From assembly GCF_051857535.1 (NCBI RefSeq), contig NZ_JBPZGY010000003.1:465296-529295 (forward strand): a stretch of 64,000 nucleotides of DNA, read 5' to 3'. The first letter of the stretch is position 1, and each line of letters starts with the position of its first letter. Below are positions 34,409-42,715 of the stretch, in pieces. A program made the translations under genes and the position numbers. This DNA is from Roseateles_B sp051857535. Its GTDB lineage: Bacteria; Pseudomonadota; Gammaproteobacteria; Burkholderiales; Burkholderiaceae_C. A model generated the notes under the pieces. The model had not been told where the DNA came from. It worked only from the letters and a program-made list of their open reading frames with translations, and did not search any database.

Positions 34409-36037
34409 TCAGTCCTCAGGCATGGAGAGGCGCTTGACGGCCTTCACGAAGCGGCTCAGCGTGGGGGATAGGGAGCCGGACGGCAGTCTCGCATCGATCA
34501 GCTGGAAGCGGTCGCGCTGCTGCAGGGCCTGGTCCAGGGCCACGCGCAGCTCGCCCACGGTGGCGACGCGATAGCCGCTGCCGCCCATGCCGGGCGCCAT
34601 GGCGGCGAAGTCCCAGTCGCCGCGGCCGTGGTAGTGCCCTTCGGGCTGGAAGGTGCGCAGCATCTCCCAGCTGCTGTTGTTGAAGACCACGACGATGGGG
34701 TCCGCGCCCAGGGCGCGGGCATTGCCCAGCTCCCAGCCCGTCATCTGGAAGGCGCCGTCGCCGACCAGGATCAGCGGCCGACGGCCGGTGGCCACCTGTA
34801 GCCCGAGGCCGGCTGGCACGCCATAGCCCATGCTGGCGTAGTAGCCCGGCGCCAGCAGGTCGCCCGGGGCTAGTTCCAGCGCGCTGAAGAGGCAGTCGCC
34901 CACGTCGCTGGCCACGGGCATGGCGCCGTGGCGCTGCTGAAACTCGTTGAGCACCGCGATGATGGCGCCGGGGCTCAGGAGCGAGTCAGGCCCGGGCAGC
35001 TCGGGCGAGGGCCGGGAATGGGGGGGCGCGGAGGGCCGCAGCGGCCGGGTCAGCAGGCGCAGCAGCAGGGCTTCGACCAGGTCCTTGATGGGCACGTCGT
35101 GGTAGCTGTGATGGCCCATCTCGACCCGGCCCTGCCAGACGCGGATGCCATGGCGGAAGTCGATGGGTCGGCGGGCGGCGGCGAAGTTGGTGTCGCTGAG
35201 GATGGCGCCCAGCAGCAGCAGGCCGTCCGAGTTCTCGACCTGCTCGGTCAGCGCCGCGTCCCCCGCCAGGCCCAGGTAGGTGCCGAGCAAGGGGACACCG
35301 GCGTCGTGCAGCAGGCCCCGGCCCATGAGCGTGGTAGCCACCGGGATGTCCAGGCGCCGCGCCAGCTCGGCCACCTGCGCCTCGATGCCGTAGCGCCTTA
35401 TCTCCACGCCCACCAGCATCAGCGGATGTCGGGCCTGGCGCAGGCGAGCCAGCAGTTCGTCGGCGCAGGCGGCCAGGCGTTCGGCGTCCACAGGCCGCAT
35501 CTGAGGGGCAGGCGCGGGTTCGCAGGGGCGGGCGGGCATGTCGCGCGGGATTTCCAGATAGACCGGGCCGGCCTCGCGCAAGGCCGAGTCCAGCACGCGG
35601 GCGATCTGGGCAGGTGCGGAGCGCGGGTCGTCCAGGCGGGCCTGGTCCACGGTGATCTCCTGGAAGATGCGCCACTGGCTATCCAGGGACTTGACCTGGT
35701 GATGCAGCAACAGCCCGCTGGCCGCCTCGTGCGCTGCCGGGGCGCCGGAGAGGATCACCAGCGGCACGCGCTCCGCATAGGCGCTGGCGACGCCGTTGAC
35801 GAGGTTGAGTGCCCCTGCGCCATAGGTGACTGCGGCTACGCCGAGACCGCCTCGCGCGCGCGAGGCCGCGTCCGCCGCGAATGCCAGCGCGGGCTCATGG
35901 GACAGCGGATGCAAGGGCAGTACTTCGGCCCTCTGCATTTCCAGGAAAAGGGGCAGGGCGAAGTCCCCGGGGATGCCGAAGACCTCCGTGGCGCCGCGCG
36001 CCTTCAGGGCCTGCAGCAGGACTTGGGTGAGATGCAT
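34409..36037 (-). CDS. Thiamine-diphosphate alpha-keto acid decarboxylase (IpdC/PpdC-like)
   Basis: A 542-residue ThDP enzyme with the three-domain layout. The N-terminal Pyr domain has TEVFGIPGDFALPLF and the catalytic Glu region PLSHEPALAFAADA. The PP domain has the cofactor motif GDGAFQMTGWELGNARALGA ending IVVVFNNSSW. It most resembles indolepyruvate/phenylpyruvate decarboxylases, which make arylacetaldehydes; acetolactate-synthase-like activity is less likely. The start at 36037 (MHLTQVLLQALKARG) is chosen over 36112. It lies 31 bases after ubiT and may share the ubiUVT transcript. Confidence 0.85.
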   Translation of the reverse strand: MHLTQVLLQALKARGATEVFGIPGDFALPLFLEMQRAEVLPLHPLSHEPALAFAADAASRARGGLGVAAVTYGAGALNLVNGVASAYAERVPLVILSGAPAAHEAASGLLLHHQVKSLDSQWRIFQEITVDQARLDDPRSAPAQIARVLDSALREAGPVYLEIPRDMPARPCEPAPAPQMRPVDAERLAACADELLARLRQARHPLMLVGVEIRRYGIEAQVAELARRLDIPVATTLMGRGLLHDAGVPLLGTYLGLAGDAALTEQVENSDGLLLLGAILSDTNFAAARRPIDFRHGIRVWQGRVEMGHHSYHDVPIKDLVEALLLRLLTRPLRPSAPPHSRPSPELPGPDSLLSPGAIIAVLNEFQQRHGAMPVASDVGDCLFSALELAPGDLLAPGYYASMGYGVPAGLGLQVATGRRPLILVGDGAFQMTGWELGNARALGADPIVVVFNNSSWEMLRTFQPEGHYHGRGDWDFAAMAPGMGGSGYRVATVGELRVALDQALQQRDRFQLIDARLPSGSLSPTLSRFVKAVKRLSMPED

Positions 36038-36068
36038 GGCGTGCTCCGACAGATGGGGCGGCAGGGCT

Positions 36069-36545
36069 TCAAAGCGGACGCCCGAAGGCGGTGGCGGGCA
36101 GCAGGGGCCCAATGGCGTCGAGGGTGTTCTTGAGCATCAGGCCGAACTCGGTGTCGCCTTCCATGACCAGGGCGCGGTCGAAGAAGAGACGGTCGGCGTC
36201 CTCCTCGCCGCGCAGCAGCCGCCACAGGGCCGGCGTGCGGGCGCGGATGCGCAGCAGCACCGGCGCCTCGCGCGGGGCCAGGGTGAAGCCGGCATCACCC
36301 AGCAGCAGGCGTAGCCGGATGCCAGGCTCCAACAGCTCCAGCTCCATGGCCTTGTGCGACAGGCCCTGGCGCTGGCTGGCATCCAGGCGCGGCAGCAGGA
36401 ACTGGTCCAGCAGGCGCGCGGCAACGAAGGAAGGCGGCTCCACCGGCAGGCGCCGCACCACGCCGCGGACGTGGTCCAGCAGCATCTTGTGCAGGCCTGC
36501 GGGGGCCGAAGGGTGGGAAGCGGGATCGCGCAGGGGGGCTTGCAT
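36069..36545 (-). CDS. ubiT: Ubiquinone anaerobic biosynthesis accessory factor UbiT
   Basis: A 158-residue SCP2-type lipid-binding protein (LLDQFLLPRLDASQRQGL, then LELLEPGIRLRLLLGDAGF and EEDADRLFFDRALVMEGDTE). UbiT carries ubiquinone intermediates in the oxygen-independent pathway. It stands with ubiV (12 bases) and ubiU, the diagnostic trio. Confidence 0.93.
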   Translation of the reverse strand: MQAPLRDPASHPSAPAGLHKMLLDHVRGVVRRLPVEPPSFVAARLLDQFLLPRLDASQRQGLSHKAMELELLEPGIRLRLLLGDAGFTLAPREAPVLLRIRARTPALWRLLRGEEDADRLFFDRALVMEGDTEFGLMLKNTLDAIGPLLPATAFGRPL

Positions 36546-36557
36546 GAGGATCTCCTC

Positions 36558-37529
36558 TCAGACCAGGGCCAGCATGCCTGGCTGCTGGTGGGCAAATCCA
36601 TGGACCAGGGTGCCGGGAAGGTCCAGGGTCTGCAGTTCGGCCAGGGCCTGGTCGGCATCGGCCGCCTGCCGGTAGACGGCATCGAACAGGGCCAGCGCGC
36701 GGGCGAAATCGCCGCTGCAGGGCGAGAGGCGCAGGGCCTGCACGCCGGTGGCAAGGACTTGCGTCCGCGCCTGGATCAGGCACTGCAGGCCGGCCGACTG
36801 TGTCTGGATGCCGTTGAGCGCCAGGAAGGGCTGGCCCTCGCTGGTGCGCAGCAGCAGGCCGTCGGCGTCGTCGCGGCAGCGGAAGTCGCACTGGTCTTTG
36901 CTGAGGCGGTGGTGGCGCGCGGTGAAGCAGCGGGCCGAGAAGGCCAGGGTCATGCGGCCGAAGACCAGGAGCTCCGTGCTGAGGGCCCGTCCCTGCGCCT
37001 GCACCGCGCCTGGCGCCGGGTTGCAGCGCGCGATGGCCGCGAGCGACAGCTCGGCCGGCGGCACCCAGATACTTGCCCCCAGGCTGGCCAGCTCTTCCAG
37101 CGCGGGGCGGTTGTAGACGTTGATGTGAGGGCCCAGCACCAACTGGCTGCGGCACGCCAGGGCAGTCTGCTCGCAGGTGAGCCTGTGCCAGACTCGGAGC
37201 GCTGCAGCATCGCCGGCCTCGAAGTCCATGGGCGTTTCGGCGTTGAGGGCCGCCTCGGCCAGGCGGCGCATGCCGCGCAATTCAGCCTCGGACATCAAAA
37301 GCGGCATGCTGGCCAGGCGCACGCGCTTGCCAGCCTGCTGAAGCTCCCGGGCGAGGGCCAGCCAGTCCTCCAGGGAGAACTCGTTGCGGCGAGAGCAGGT
37401 GACCTCGCCCAGCACGAGGGTGTGGGCAGGGCTGTCGGCCAGCTCGGCGTAGAAGTGCATCAGCGTCTGGCGCGGCCACCAGTACTGCAGGGGGCCGACG
37501 GTGAGGGTGGGTGCGTGTGTATCAGTCAT
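36558..37529 (-). CDS. ubiV: Ubiquinone biosynthesis hydroxylase subunit UbiV
   Basis: A 323-residue U32-peptidase-family protein. It carries a [4Fe-4S] cluster on cysteines in the set SARCFTARHHRLSKDQCDFR, the following CRDD, and LSPCSGDF. With UbiU it hydroxylates the quinone ring without oxygen, using prephenate. Start MTDTHAPTLTVGPLQYWW at 37529; upstream frame belongs to ubiU. The gap to ubiU is 19 bases. Confidence 0.95.
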   Translation of the reverse strand: MTDTHAPTLTVGPLQYWWPRQTLMHFYAELADSPAHTLVLGEVTCSRRNEFSLEDWLALARELQQAGKRVRLASMPLLMSEAELRGMRRLAEAALNAETPMDFEAGDAAALRVWHRLTCEQTALACRSQLVLGPHINVYNRPALEELASLGASIWVPPAELSLAAIARCNPAPGAVQAQGRALSTELLVFGRMTLAFSARCFTARHHRLSKDQCDFRCRDDADGLLLRTSEGQPFLALNGIQTQSAGLQCLIQARTQVLATGVQALRLSPCSGDFARALALFDAVYRQAADADQALAELQTLDLPGTLVHGFAHQQPGMLALV

Positions 37530-37548
37530 GGGCTGTACTCGCTGCGCT

Positions 37549-38556
37549 TCATCGCCAAGGCCGGTCAAAGGCGCCCAGGGTGCTTTGCTGGCCCTCGGCC
37601 CAATGCGACAGGGCCTGTTGCCAGGCGGGCGCGACGGTGTATCGATCGCTGGAGGCGGCGCGGTCGATGGCCTCGCGCCAGACCTTGCTGACCTGGGACA
37701 CATAGGCCGGGCTGCGCTGGCGCCCCTCGATCTTGATGGCCCGTACACCGGACTCGATCAGTTGCGGCAGCAGGGCCAGGGTGTTGAGGCTGGTGGGCTC
37801 TTCCAGCGCGTAGTCGCGCCGGCCCTGTACGTCGAATCGGCCTTTGCACAGGGTGGGATAGCCGCGGGCTTCGTCGGCCGCGTAGTGGTCGATCAGCACG
37901 CCGTTGAGGCGGGCCTCGACGCCATCGCCGCGTTCCTGCCACTGGACGGCCGAGGGGGGCGAGCAGACCCCATGCGTGTTGGGCGACTGGCCGGTGGCAT
38001 AGGAGGACAGGGCGCACCGGCCTTCCACCATCACGCAGAGGCTGCCGAAGCCGAAGACCTCGATCTCCACCTCGGTGTGGCGGATCACGTGCTGGACCTG
38101 CTGCAGGGTCAGTACGCGGGGCAGCACGGCGCGCTGGATGCCGTAGCGCTCGCGGTAGAAATTGATGGCCTCGTAGCTGGTGGCCGAGGCCTGCACGGAG
38201 AGGTGCAGGCGCAGCGCTGGGTGGGCCTTGGCCGCGTAGGCCAGGACGGCGCTGTCGGCGACGATCAGCGCGTCGGCGCCAAGCTCCGCAGCACAATCCA
38301 CCGCGGCGATCCAGGGGGTCAGGTCCTGCGATTGGCCGTAAGTGTTGAGGGCCATCAGCACCTTGCGGCCGCGTTGATGCGCATAGGCAATGCCGCTGCG
38401 AACCTGCTCCAGATCGAAGTTGAGGCCGCCGAAGTTGCGGGCGTTGGTAGCGTCCTTGAGGCCCAGGTAGACAGCATCGGCGCCTGCATCCACCGCCATC
38501 TGGAGGGCGCGCAGGCTGCCGGCCGGGCACACCAGTTCTGGTTTGTTCAGGCTCAT
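37549..38556 (-). CDS. ubiU: Ubiquinone biosynthesis hydroxylase subunit UbiU
   Basis: A 335-residue U32-family partner of UbiV. ELVCPAGSLRALQMAVDAGA and DAVYLGLKDATNARNFGGLN open the protein. The cluster cysteines are in SLCVMVEGRCALSSYATG, GVCSPP and YPTLCKGRFD. It is the first gene of the leftward ubiU-ubiV-ubiT run and is divergent from the Crp/Fnr gene across 222 bases with a strong inverted repeat, which suggests anaerobic control. Confidence 0.96.
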   Translation of the reverse strand: MSLNKPELVCPAGSLRALQMAVDAGADAVYLGLKDATNARNFGGLNFDLEQVRSGIAYAHQRGRKVLMALNTYGQSQDLTPWIAAVDCAAELGADALIVADSAVLAYAAKAHPALRLHLSVQASATSYEAINFYRERYGIQRAVLPRVLTLQQVQHVIRHTEVEIEVFGFGSLCVMVEGRCALSSYATGQSPNTHGVCSPPSAVQWQERGDGVEARLNGVLIDHYAADEARGYPTLCKGRFDVQGRRDYALEEPTSLNTLALLPQLIESGVRAIKIEGRQRSPAYVSQVSKVWREAIDRAASSDRYTVAPAWQQALSHWAEGQQSTLGAFDRPWR

Positions 38557-38622
38557 GAATGGAATGGGCGGAGCCCAGCGTTCTTAAAGTTGCAGAATGT
38601 ATGAACCTTATTGGGGCGTGGT

Positions 38623-38638
38623 TTTGCGCCCGCGCAAA
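38623..38638. promoter_or_regulatory. Inverted repeat in the ubiU / crp-fnr gap
   Basis: TTTGCGC-CC-GCGCAAA is perfect with 7-bp arms, 67 bases before ubiU and 141 before the regulator gene. It does not match an FNR box; it may be another operator or a hairpin. Nothing else gene-like is visible in 38557-38778. Confidence 0.45.
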
Positions 38639-38778
38639 TGCAGGTGGTGCAGGGGCCTGGGGGAATCGCTGATCAGCCAGAAGGGGGTGGCGTTGACGCC
38701 GCTCAAACCCGAACGCTGAGTGGCGCCGCAAAGTGCGGCTTGTGCACGATTCAGTGGCACGACTCCGAGGAGACCCGC

Positions 38779-39555
38779 ATGGGATCGATCGACTACGCAT
38801 CGACGGCGGCGCCAGCACCCGAGGGCGCCCTGGAAAGGACGCATCGCCGGCGTGCCGCCGCGATGGCTCAGCCCCATATTTCCGAACGCGTGGCTGCGCC
38901 GCTGCGTGAAGTGCTCATCGAGGCCGGCCAATGGCGCCGAGTGCCGGCCGGTCAGCCGCTGTTCGAGCAGGGCGAGCACTGCGAGACCATGTGGCTGCTG
39001 CTGGAGGGCAGTGTCTGTCTGGGGCACCACGACAGCCAGGGCGAATGGCGCCAGTTCCGTCTGGCCGAGGCGGGCGAGTGGATGGGCTGCGCAGCCTGCT
39101 GGTTGCGCGAGGCGCATAACTTGCGCGCCGTGGCTGCGGTGGACGTGTTGGCCGTGGGCATGAGTCGCAGCCAGATCGACGCATGGGCAGTCGAGGACCC
39201 GGCCGCCTGGCGCGCCGCCATGGAATCCGTGGTGGATGCACTGGCTGAGCTGCAGCTGCAGCAGACCCGCCAGGCTGTTCGCCGCGAGAGCCTGGATGCG
39301 CTGGGGCGCGTGTCGGAATGGCTGCTGGACATGTGGCGCCGGCAAGGCAGTACCGTGCGCTTCATCCAACGCAAGAAGTACGTGGCCTCGCAGCTGGCGA
39401 TCACTCCGGAAACCTTCTCACGCTGCCTGCGCCAGCTCGAGGAGGAACAGTGCATCAGCGGCGCGGGCTACGAGTTGCAGATCCTCGCTCCGGACCTGCT
39501 GCGCCAGAAGGCCAGGCCCCGCTGCGAGGACAGGGCTGCAGCAAGCCGTTGCTGA
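38779..39555 (+). CDS. Crp/Fnr-family transcriptional regulator
   Basis: A 258-residue regulator with an N-terminal cyclic-nucleotide-binding-like beta roll (GQPLFEQGEHCETMWLLLEG, then GEWMGCAACWLREAHNLRAV), a long dimer helix and a C-terminal HTH (KKYVASQLAITPETFSRCLR). The first 30 residues lack the cysteine cluster of oxygen-sensing FNR, so it is nearer Dnr/Crp-like proteins that sense nitric oxide via haem or another cue. Divergence from ubiUVT and nearness to NsrR-type genes suggest it drives low-oxygen genes, perhaps through the box at 34363-34376. Confidence 0.9.
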   Translation: MGSIDYASTAAPAPEGALERTHRRRAAAMAQPHISERVAAPLREVLIEAGQWRRVPAGQPLFEQGEHCETMWLLLEGSVCLGHHDSQGEWRQFRLAEAGEWMGCAACWLREAHNLRAVAAVDVLAVGMSRSQIDAWAVEDPAAWRAAMESVVDALAELQLQQTRQAVRRESLDALGRVSEWLLDMWRRQGSTVRFIQRKKYVASQLAITPETFSRCLRQLEEEQCISGAGYELQILAPDLLRQKARPRCEDRAAASRC

Positions 39556-39621
39556 TCTGCGATGCGGGACAGGGCGCTGGATGCCGCTAAGCTCTGGGCT
39601 GGCCAATTCCCGGAGCCGCCC

Positions 39622-39852
39622 ATGCAAGCCCCCGTGCACCGATTTTCCGATCTCTTCGCCCAGCTGGGCCTGGCCAATGACGCGGCCAGCATCGAGGCAT
39701 TCCTCCTGAACCATTCGCCCTTGCCGGACACGCTGCGCCTGGAGGACGCTCCCTGCTGGAATGCAGCGCAGGCCGCGCTGTTGCGCGAGGAGCTGCGGGC
39801 CGATGCCGACTGGGCGGAGCTGGTGGACCAGCTCAACGCGGCACTGCGCTGA
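39622..39852 (+). CDS. DUF2789 protein
   Basis: A 76-residue small acidic protein. RFSDLFAQLGLANDAASIEA and FLLNHSPLP are the family start, and AALLREELRADADWAELVDQ the end. Function is unknown; DUF2789 proteins are common beside anaerobic genes in Burkholderiales. The start at 39622 (MQAPVHRFSDLF) is chosen over 39562. It is 66 bases after the Crp/Fnr gene and could be co-transcribed. Confidence 0.88.
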   Translation: MQAPVHRFSDLFAQLGLANDAASIEAFLLNHSPLPDTLRLEDAPCWNAAQAALLREELRADADWAELVDQLNAALR

Positions 39853-40022
39853 CGTGGCCGGATTTCCCATGGCCTGACCAGGCTCCCAGCGCGTTGGCGT
39901 CCCGCAGGTCGTTGCCTGGTCGCCCTGCGCATGGCTCCCGAAAAGACAAACTGCATCAAGGATTCCCGGCTCGCCTGTGCCTAGACTGAGTCCTTCGACA
40001 AGCAGAGGCAGGGAGTCTCGCG

Positions 40023-40814
40023 ATGGAGTTCATGCGCCGCCGTCAGTGTCTTCTGTGGGTGCCTGCCCTGTGGTTGGCAGGCCATGCCCATGCCGAAGTC
40101 CGGGACCTGCCCGACTCCATCAACAAGGCCGGCCGCCTTCGCATGCTGAGCCAGCGCTGTGCCAAGGCCTATATGGCGCTGGGACAGAAGGTCCGCTCCG
40201 AGCAGGCAGAGAAGGTGCTGTCCGACTCCATGGCCCTGTTCGACCGGCATCTGGTGGAGTTGCGGGCTTTCGCCCACAGTCCCGCCGTCGCCAAGGTCTA
40301 CGAACAGATGGACGGCAGTTGGAGCGCCTACAAGCTGCTGCTGATCGGTGATCGTCCCAGTCCCAAGGGCGCCGAGGCGGTGCTCGCCGCTGCCACGCAG
40401 GTGCTGGCGCAGGCGCAGCAAGGCGCCGGTCTTCTGGAGCAGGCCTCCGGCAAGACCGTCGGGCGGCTGGTCAATCTGGCGGGGCGGCAGCGCATGCTCA
40501 GCCAGCGCATGGCCTCGACCTATCTCGGAGCCGCATGGGGCGTGCAGAGCGAGGGGCTGGTCAAACAGCTGGGCCAGGCCCGCGAGGAATTCGTCCTCGC
40601 CCAGGCCAGCCTCAAGGCCGCACCCGAGACCGGCCAGGCGCTGCGAGGCGAGTTGGAACTGGTGGATCAGCAGTACGTCTTCTTTGATGCCGCGCTGCGC
40701 GCGCTCAAGCCGGGCAACACTGACACCCGCTCGCTCAGCGAGGTGTTCACCACCAGCGAGCGCATCCTGCAGCTCATGGACGAGGTCACGCAGCAATACG
40801 CTCGTCAAGGCTGA
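40023..40814 (+). CDS. Free-standing PilJ/NarX-type periplasmic sensor domain protein
   Basis: A 263-residue exported protein. A short signal peptide (to about residue 24, AHAEVRD) is followed by two homologous four-helix-type modules. Their openings are INKAGRLRMLSQRCAKAY and VNLAGRQRMLSQRMASTY, the P-box-like motif of NarX/PilJ N-terminal domains that bind nitrate-type ligands in NarX. There is no second membrane helix and no output domain, so it is soluble in the periplasm or held by an uncleaved N-terminal helix. ATG 40032 is an alternative start. A decayed GGDEF gene begins about 45 bases downstream. Confidence 0.85.
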   Translation: MEFMRRRQCLLWVPALWLAGHAHAEVRDLPDSINKAGRLRMLSQRCAKAYMALGQKVRSEQAEKVLSDSMALFDRHLVELRAFAHSPAVAKVYEQMDGSWSAYKLLLIGDRPSPKGAEAVLAAATQVLAQAQQGAGLLEQASGKTVGRLVNLAGRQRMLSQRMASTYLGAAWGVQSEGLVKQLGQAREEFVLAQASLKAAPETGQALRGELELVDQQYVFFDAALRALKPGNTDTRSLSEVFTTSERILQLMDEVTQQYARQG

Positions 40815-40859
40815 GTCCAGGAACCGGGGCATCCAGGTCAATCTCGACCTTGCTACGCC

Positions 40860-41160
40860 AGGCTGCTGCTGATGGACCGGCTGCGTCAGCGGGTGCATCT
40901 CAGCCAGAGGACTCAGAAGTTTTGGCAGTGTCGTTCTTCGACCTGGACGGCTTCAAGGAGGTCAACGACAGCCAGGAGCATGCCGCGGGAGGCAAGCGCT
41001 GCAGACCGTTGCCACGCGGCTCCGGCAGAGGATGCGGGCTCACGACAGGGTGGTGCGTGTGGGCGGCGACGGGTTCGTGCTCCGGCTTCCCGCCTTGGCG
41101 GCCGCAAGGAAGTGGACCGTCTGCCGGGCCAGGCCGATCAGGCCGTGCAGCGTGAGAAGG
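40860..41160 (+). pseudogene. Decayed GGDEF-domain gene fragment
   Basis: Three reading frames give consecutive pieces of one GGDEF domain: LLLMDRLRQRVHLSQRTQK (frame of 40860), VSFFDLDGFKEVNDSQEHAA (frame of 40928), and LQTVATRLRQRMRAHDRVV followed by RVGGDGFVLRLP (frame of 40999). At least two frameshifts separate them. The active motif has become GGDGF, losing the catalytic Glu. No intact gene can be read; this is a remnant of a diguanylate cyclase. It is also unclear whether it once belonged to the sensor gene upstream. Confidence 0.8.
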
Positions 41161-41233
41161 CCTGTCGTGGAAGGCTCGTCATAGAAGGCTCGTCACTAGG
41201 CCGGACAGCTCGGGGGACTCGACACTTCGGCCC

Positions 41234-41809
41234 TCATCGCAGAGTGATCAGCGGTGCTCCTGCATCGGCAGGCTGTTGGCCCTGGGCCGGGAGGCGCTCC
41301 AGCACGCAACGCATCCAGTTGCGGGCCAAGGGCTCCGGATGGTGGTGGCGCAGAGTTGTCTCGGCAGGGCCCTCCGCTTCCAGGAAGACCAAGCCATGGA
41401 GGTCCCCGCTGTGGGAGATGGTGCGCCGCCACAGCCGTTGTACCCGAACGCTTTGCGGGTGTGTGGCATGGCTGCCCTGGGCAGCCTCGAGCAGGTGCAG
41501 GCGCATGGGTCCTGTGCCCCAGTCCACGCCCGGCGGTGTGAAAACCTGCAGGCCCTGCTCGCCCAGATGAAGCACCAGGGCCGCGATGCCCTGCGCCAGG
41601 TGCGCGGGCACGAAGACCCAGACGGGGATCTGTTCGCGGCCCAAAGGAAGCAGGAAGAACGTGACGCGGGCTGTCGGCCCCGGCGCCGCTGCACACTGCA
41701 GGGCGGTGGACCGGGCAGGCAGCGAGGGCAGGGCAGACGGGGGCGTCACCTGGCGCTGCGGTTCCGACTGGTGAAAGGGCGAGAGTGGAAGCTGAGGCAG
41801 ACCCTGCAT
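41234..41809 (-). CDS. Hypothetical protein
   Basis: I do not recognise this 191-residue protein. It begins MQGLPQLPLSPFHQSEP, has a Pro/Ser-rich first third, then a more regular part (ARVTFFLLPLGREQIPVWVF, then AQGIAALVLHLGEQGLQVF and RLHLLEAAQGSH) that looks like a folded beta-alpha domain. The frame is open upstream to 42019, with a less convincing composition. It lies between the GGDEF remnant and the divergent GST gene. That the frame is coding rests mainly on composition and length. Confidence 0.45.
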   Translation of the reverse strand: MQGLPQLPLSPFHQSEPQRQVTPPSALPSLPARSTALQCAAAPGPTARVTFFLLPLGREQIPVWVFVPAHLAQGIAALVLHLGEQGLQVFTPPGVDWGTGPMRLHLLEAAQGSHATHPQSVRVQRLWRRTISHSGDLHGLVFLEAEGPAETTLRHHHPEPLARNWMRCVLERLPAQGQQPADAGAPLITLR

Positions 41810-42003
41810 GGACGGCGCATGTAAGCCAATGGATACGCCAGCATCTAAGCAGTCCTGCGTGAAGTGCCGATGACGGCGGAGCAGGGCGGTGGCGAAGACA
41901 AGGCTTGTGTCACGGATCAGGGATGGAGGCGCCGGGCCGGAGGGCCCCGCATCCAATTCCCGGCGCCTGCGCGTGGCGCCTGACCATGCTAGGCTGCCCG
42001 TCC

Positions 42004-42612
42004 ATGAGCAAGCCCACACTGATTTACTTCGACGCCCCGGTCAGCCGCGGCGAGGAATGCCGCCTGGCCCTGCACCTTGCAGGGGTGGATTTCGAGGATC
42101 GGCGCATCCCCTCTGCGGACTGGCCAGCCCACAAGCCCGCGGCACCCTATGGCGCCATGCCCATCCTGGAGATCCCGGGCCGTGCTCCCCTGGCCCAGAC
42201 CAATGCCATCCTGGTGCTGATCGGCCGCCGGCATGGCCTGCATCCCCAGGACGACTTCGAGGCCGCCCGCCACGAAGCCATGATGTCCCATGTGGAGGAC
42301 CTGCGGGCGGCGGTGGGGCCCACCATCCGCATGGAGGCCCAGGAGAAGCGGCGCGTGCGTGAGGCACTCGTGGCGGAATTCCTGCCTCAATGGGCTGCCG
42401 CGGCCGAGCGCAACATCCTGTCCCGGCCCTTTTTCGGGGGGGAGCAGCTGAGCGTGGTGGACCTCAAGCTGCACATGGCCGTGCGCTGGTTCCTGGGTGG
42501 CAAGGTGGATCACATTCCGGCCGACGTCTTCGCGGCCTTTCCCCGCCTGATGGGTGTGCATGACGCCGTGCGCGATCACGCCGGGGTGCGGGCCTGGTAC
42601 GCCAAAGCCTGA
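42004..42612 (+). CDS. Glutathione S-transferase family protein
   Basis: A 202-residue GST. The N-terminal thioredoxin-fold part has TLIYFDAPVSRGEECRLALH, with the cis-Pro in YGAMPILEI and the glutathione-site pair APLAQTNAIL. The C-terminal helical part has FFGGEQLSVVDLKLHMAVRW. It resembles sigma/prostaglandin-D-synthase-like GSTs (YFDAP.SRGE pattern). Start at 42004 (MSKPTLIYFD). Confidence 0.9.
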   Translation: MSKPTLIYFDAPVSRGEECRLALHLAGVDFEDRRIPSADWPAHKPAAPYGAMPILEIPGRAPLAQTNAILVLIGRRHGLHPQDDFEAARHEAMMSHVEDLRAAVGPTIRMEAQEKRRVREALVAEFLPQWAAAAERNILSRPFFGGEQLSVVDLKLHMAVRWFLGGKVDHIPADVFAAFPRLMGVHDAVRDHAGVRAWYAKA

Positions 42613-42715
42613 GGCTTGACCTTCCCATGGGGGGAAGCCTCACAGTGTGCAAGCGTCGCCGCGCTTGCCGCGGTGACCGTGGCAGCGCCCCCTTTTTTCT
42701 TGTTGCACGTCGAGC

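Noticed and set aside
34500..36037. Acetolactate synthase large subunit
   Set aside because: No small-subunit gene is near, and the residue pattern and operon context fit aromatic keto-acid decarboxylases better; kept as an alternative only.
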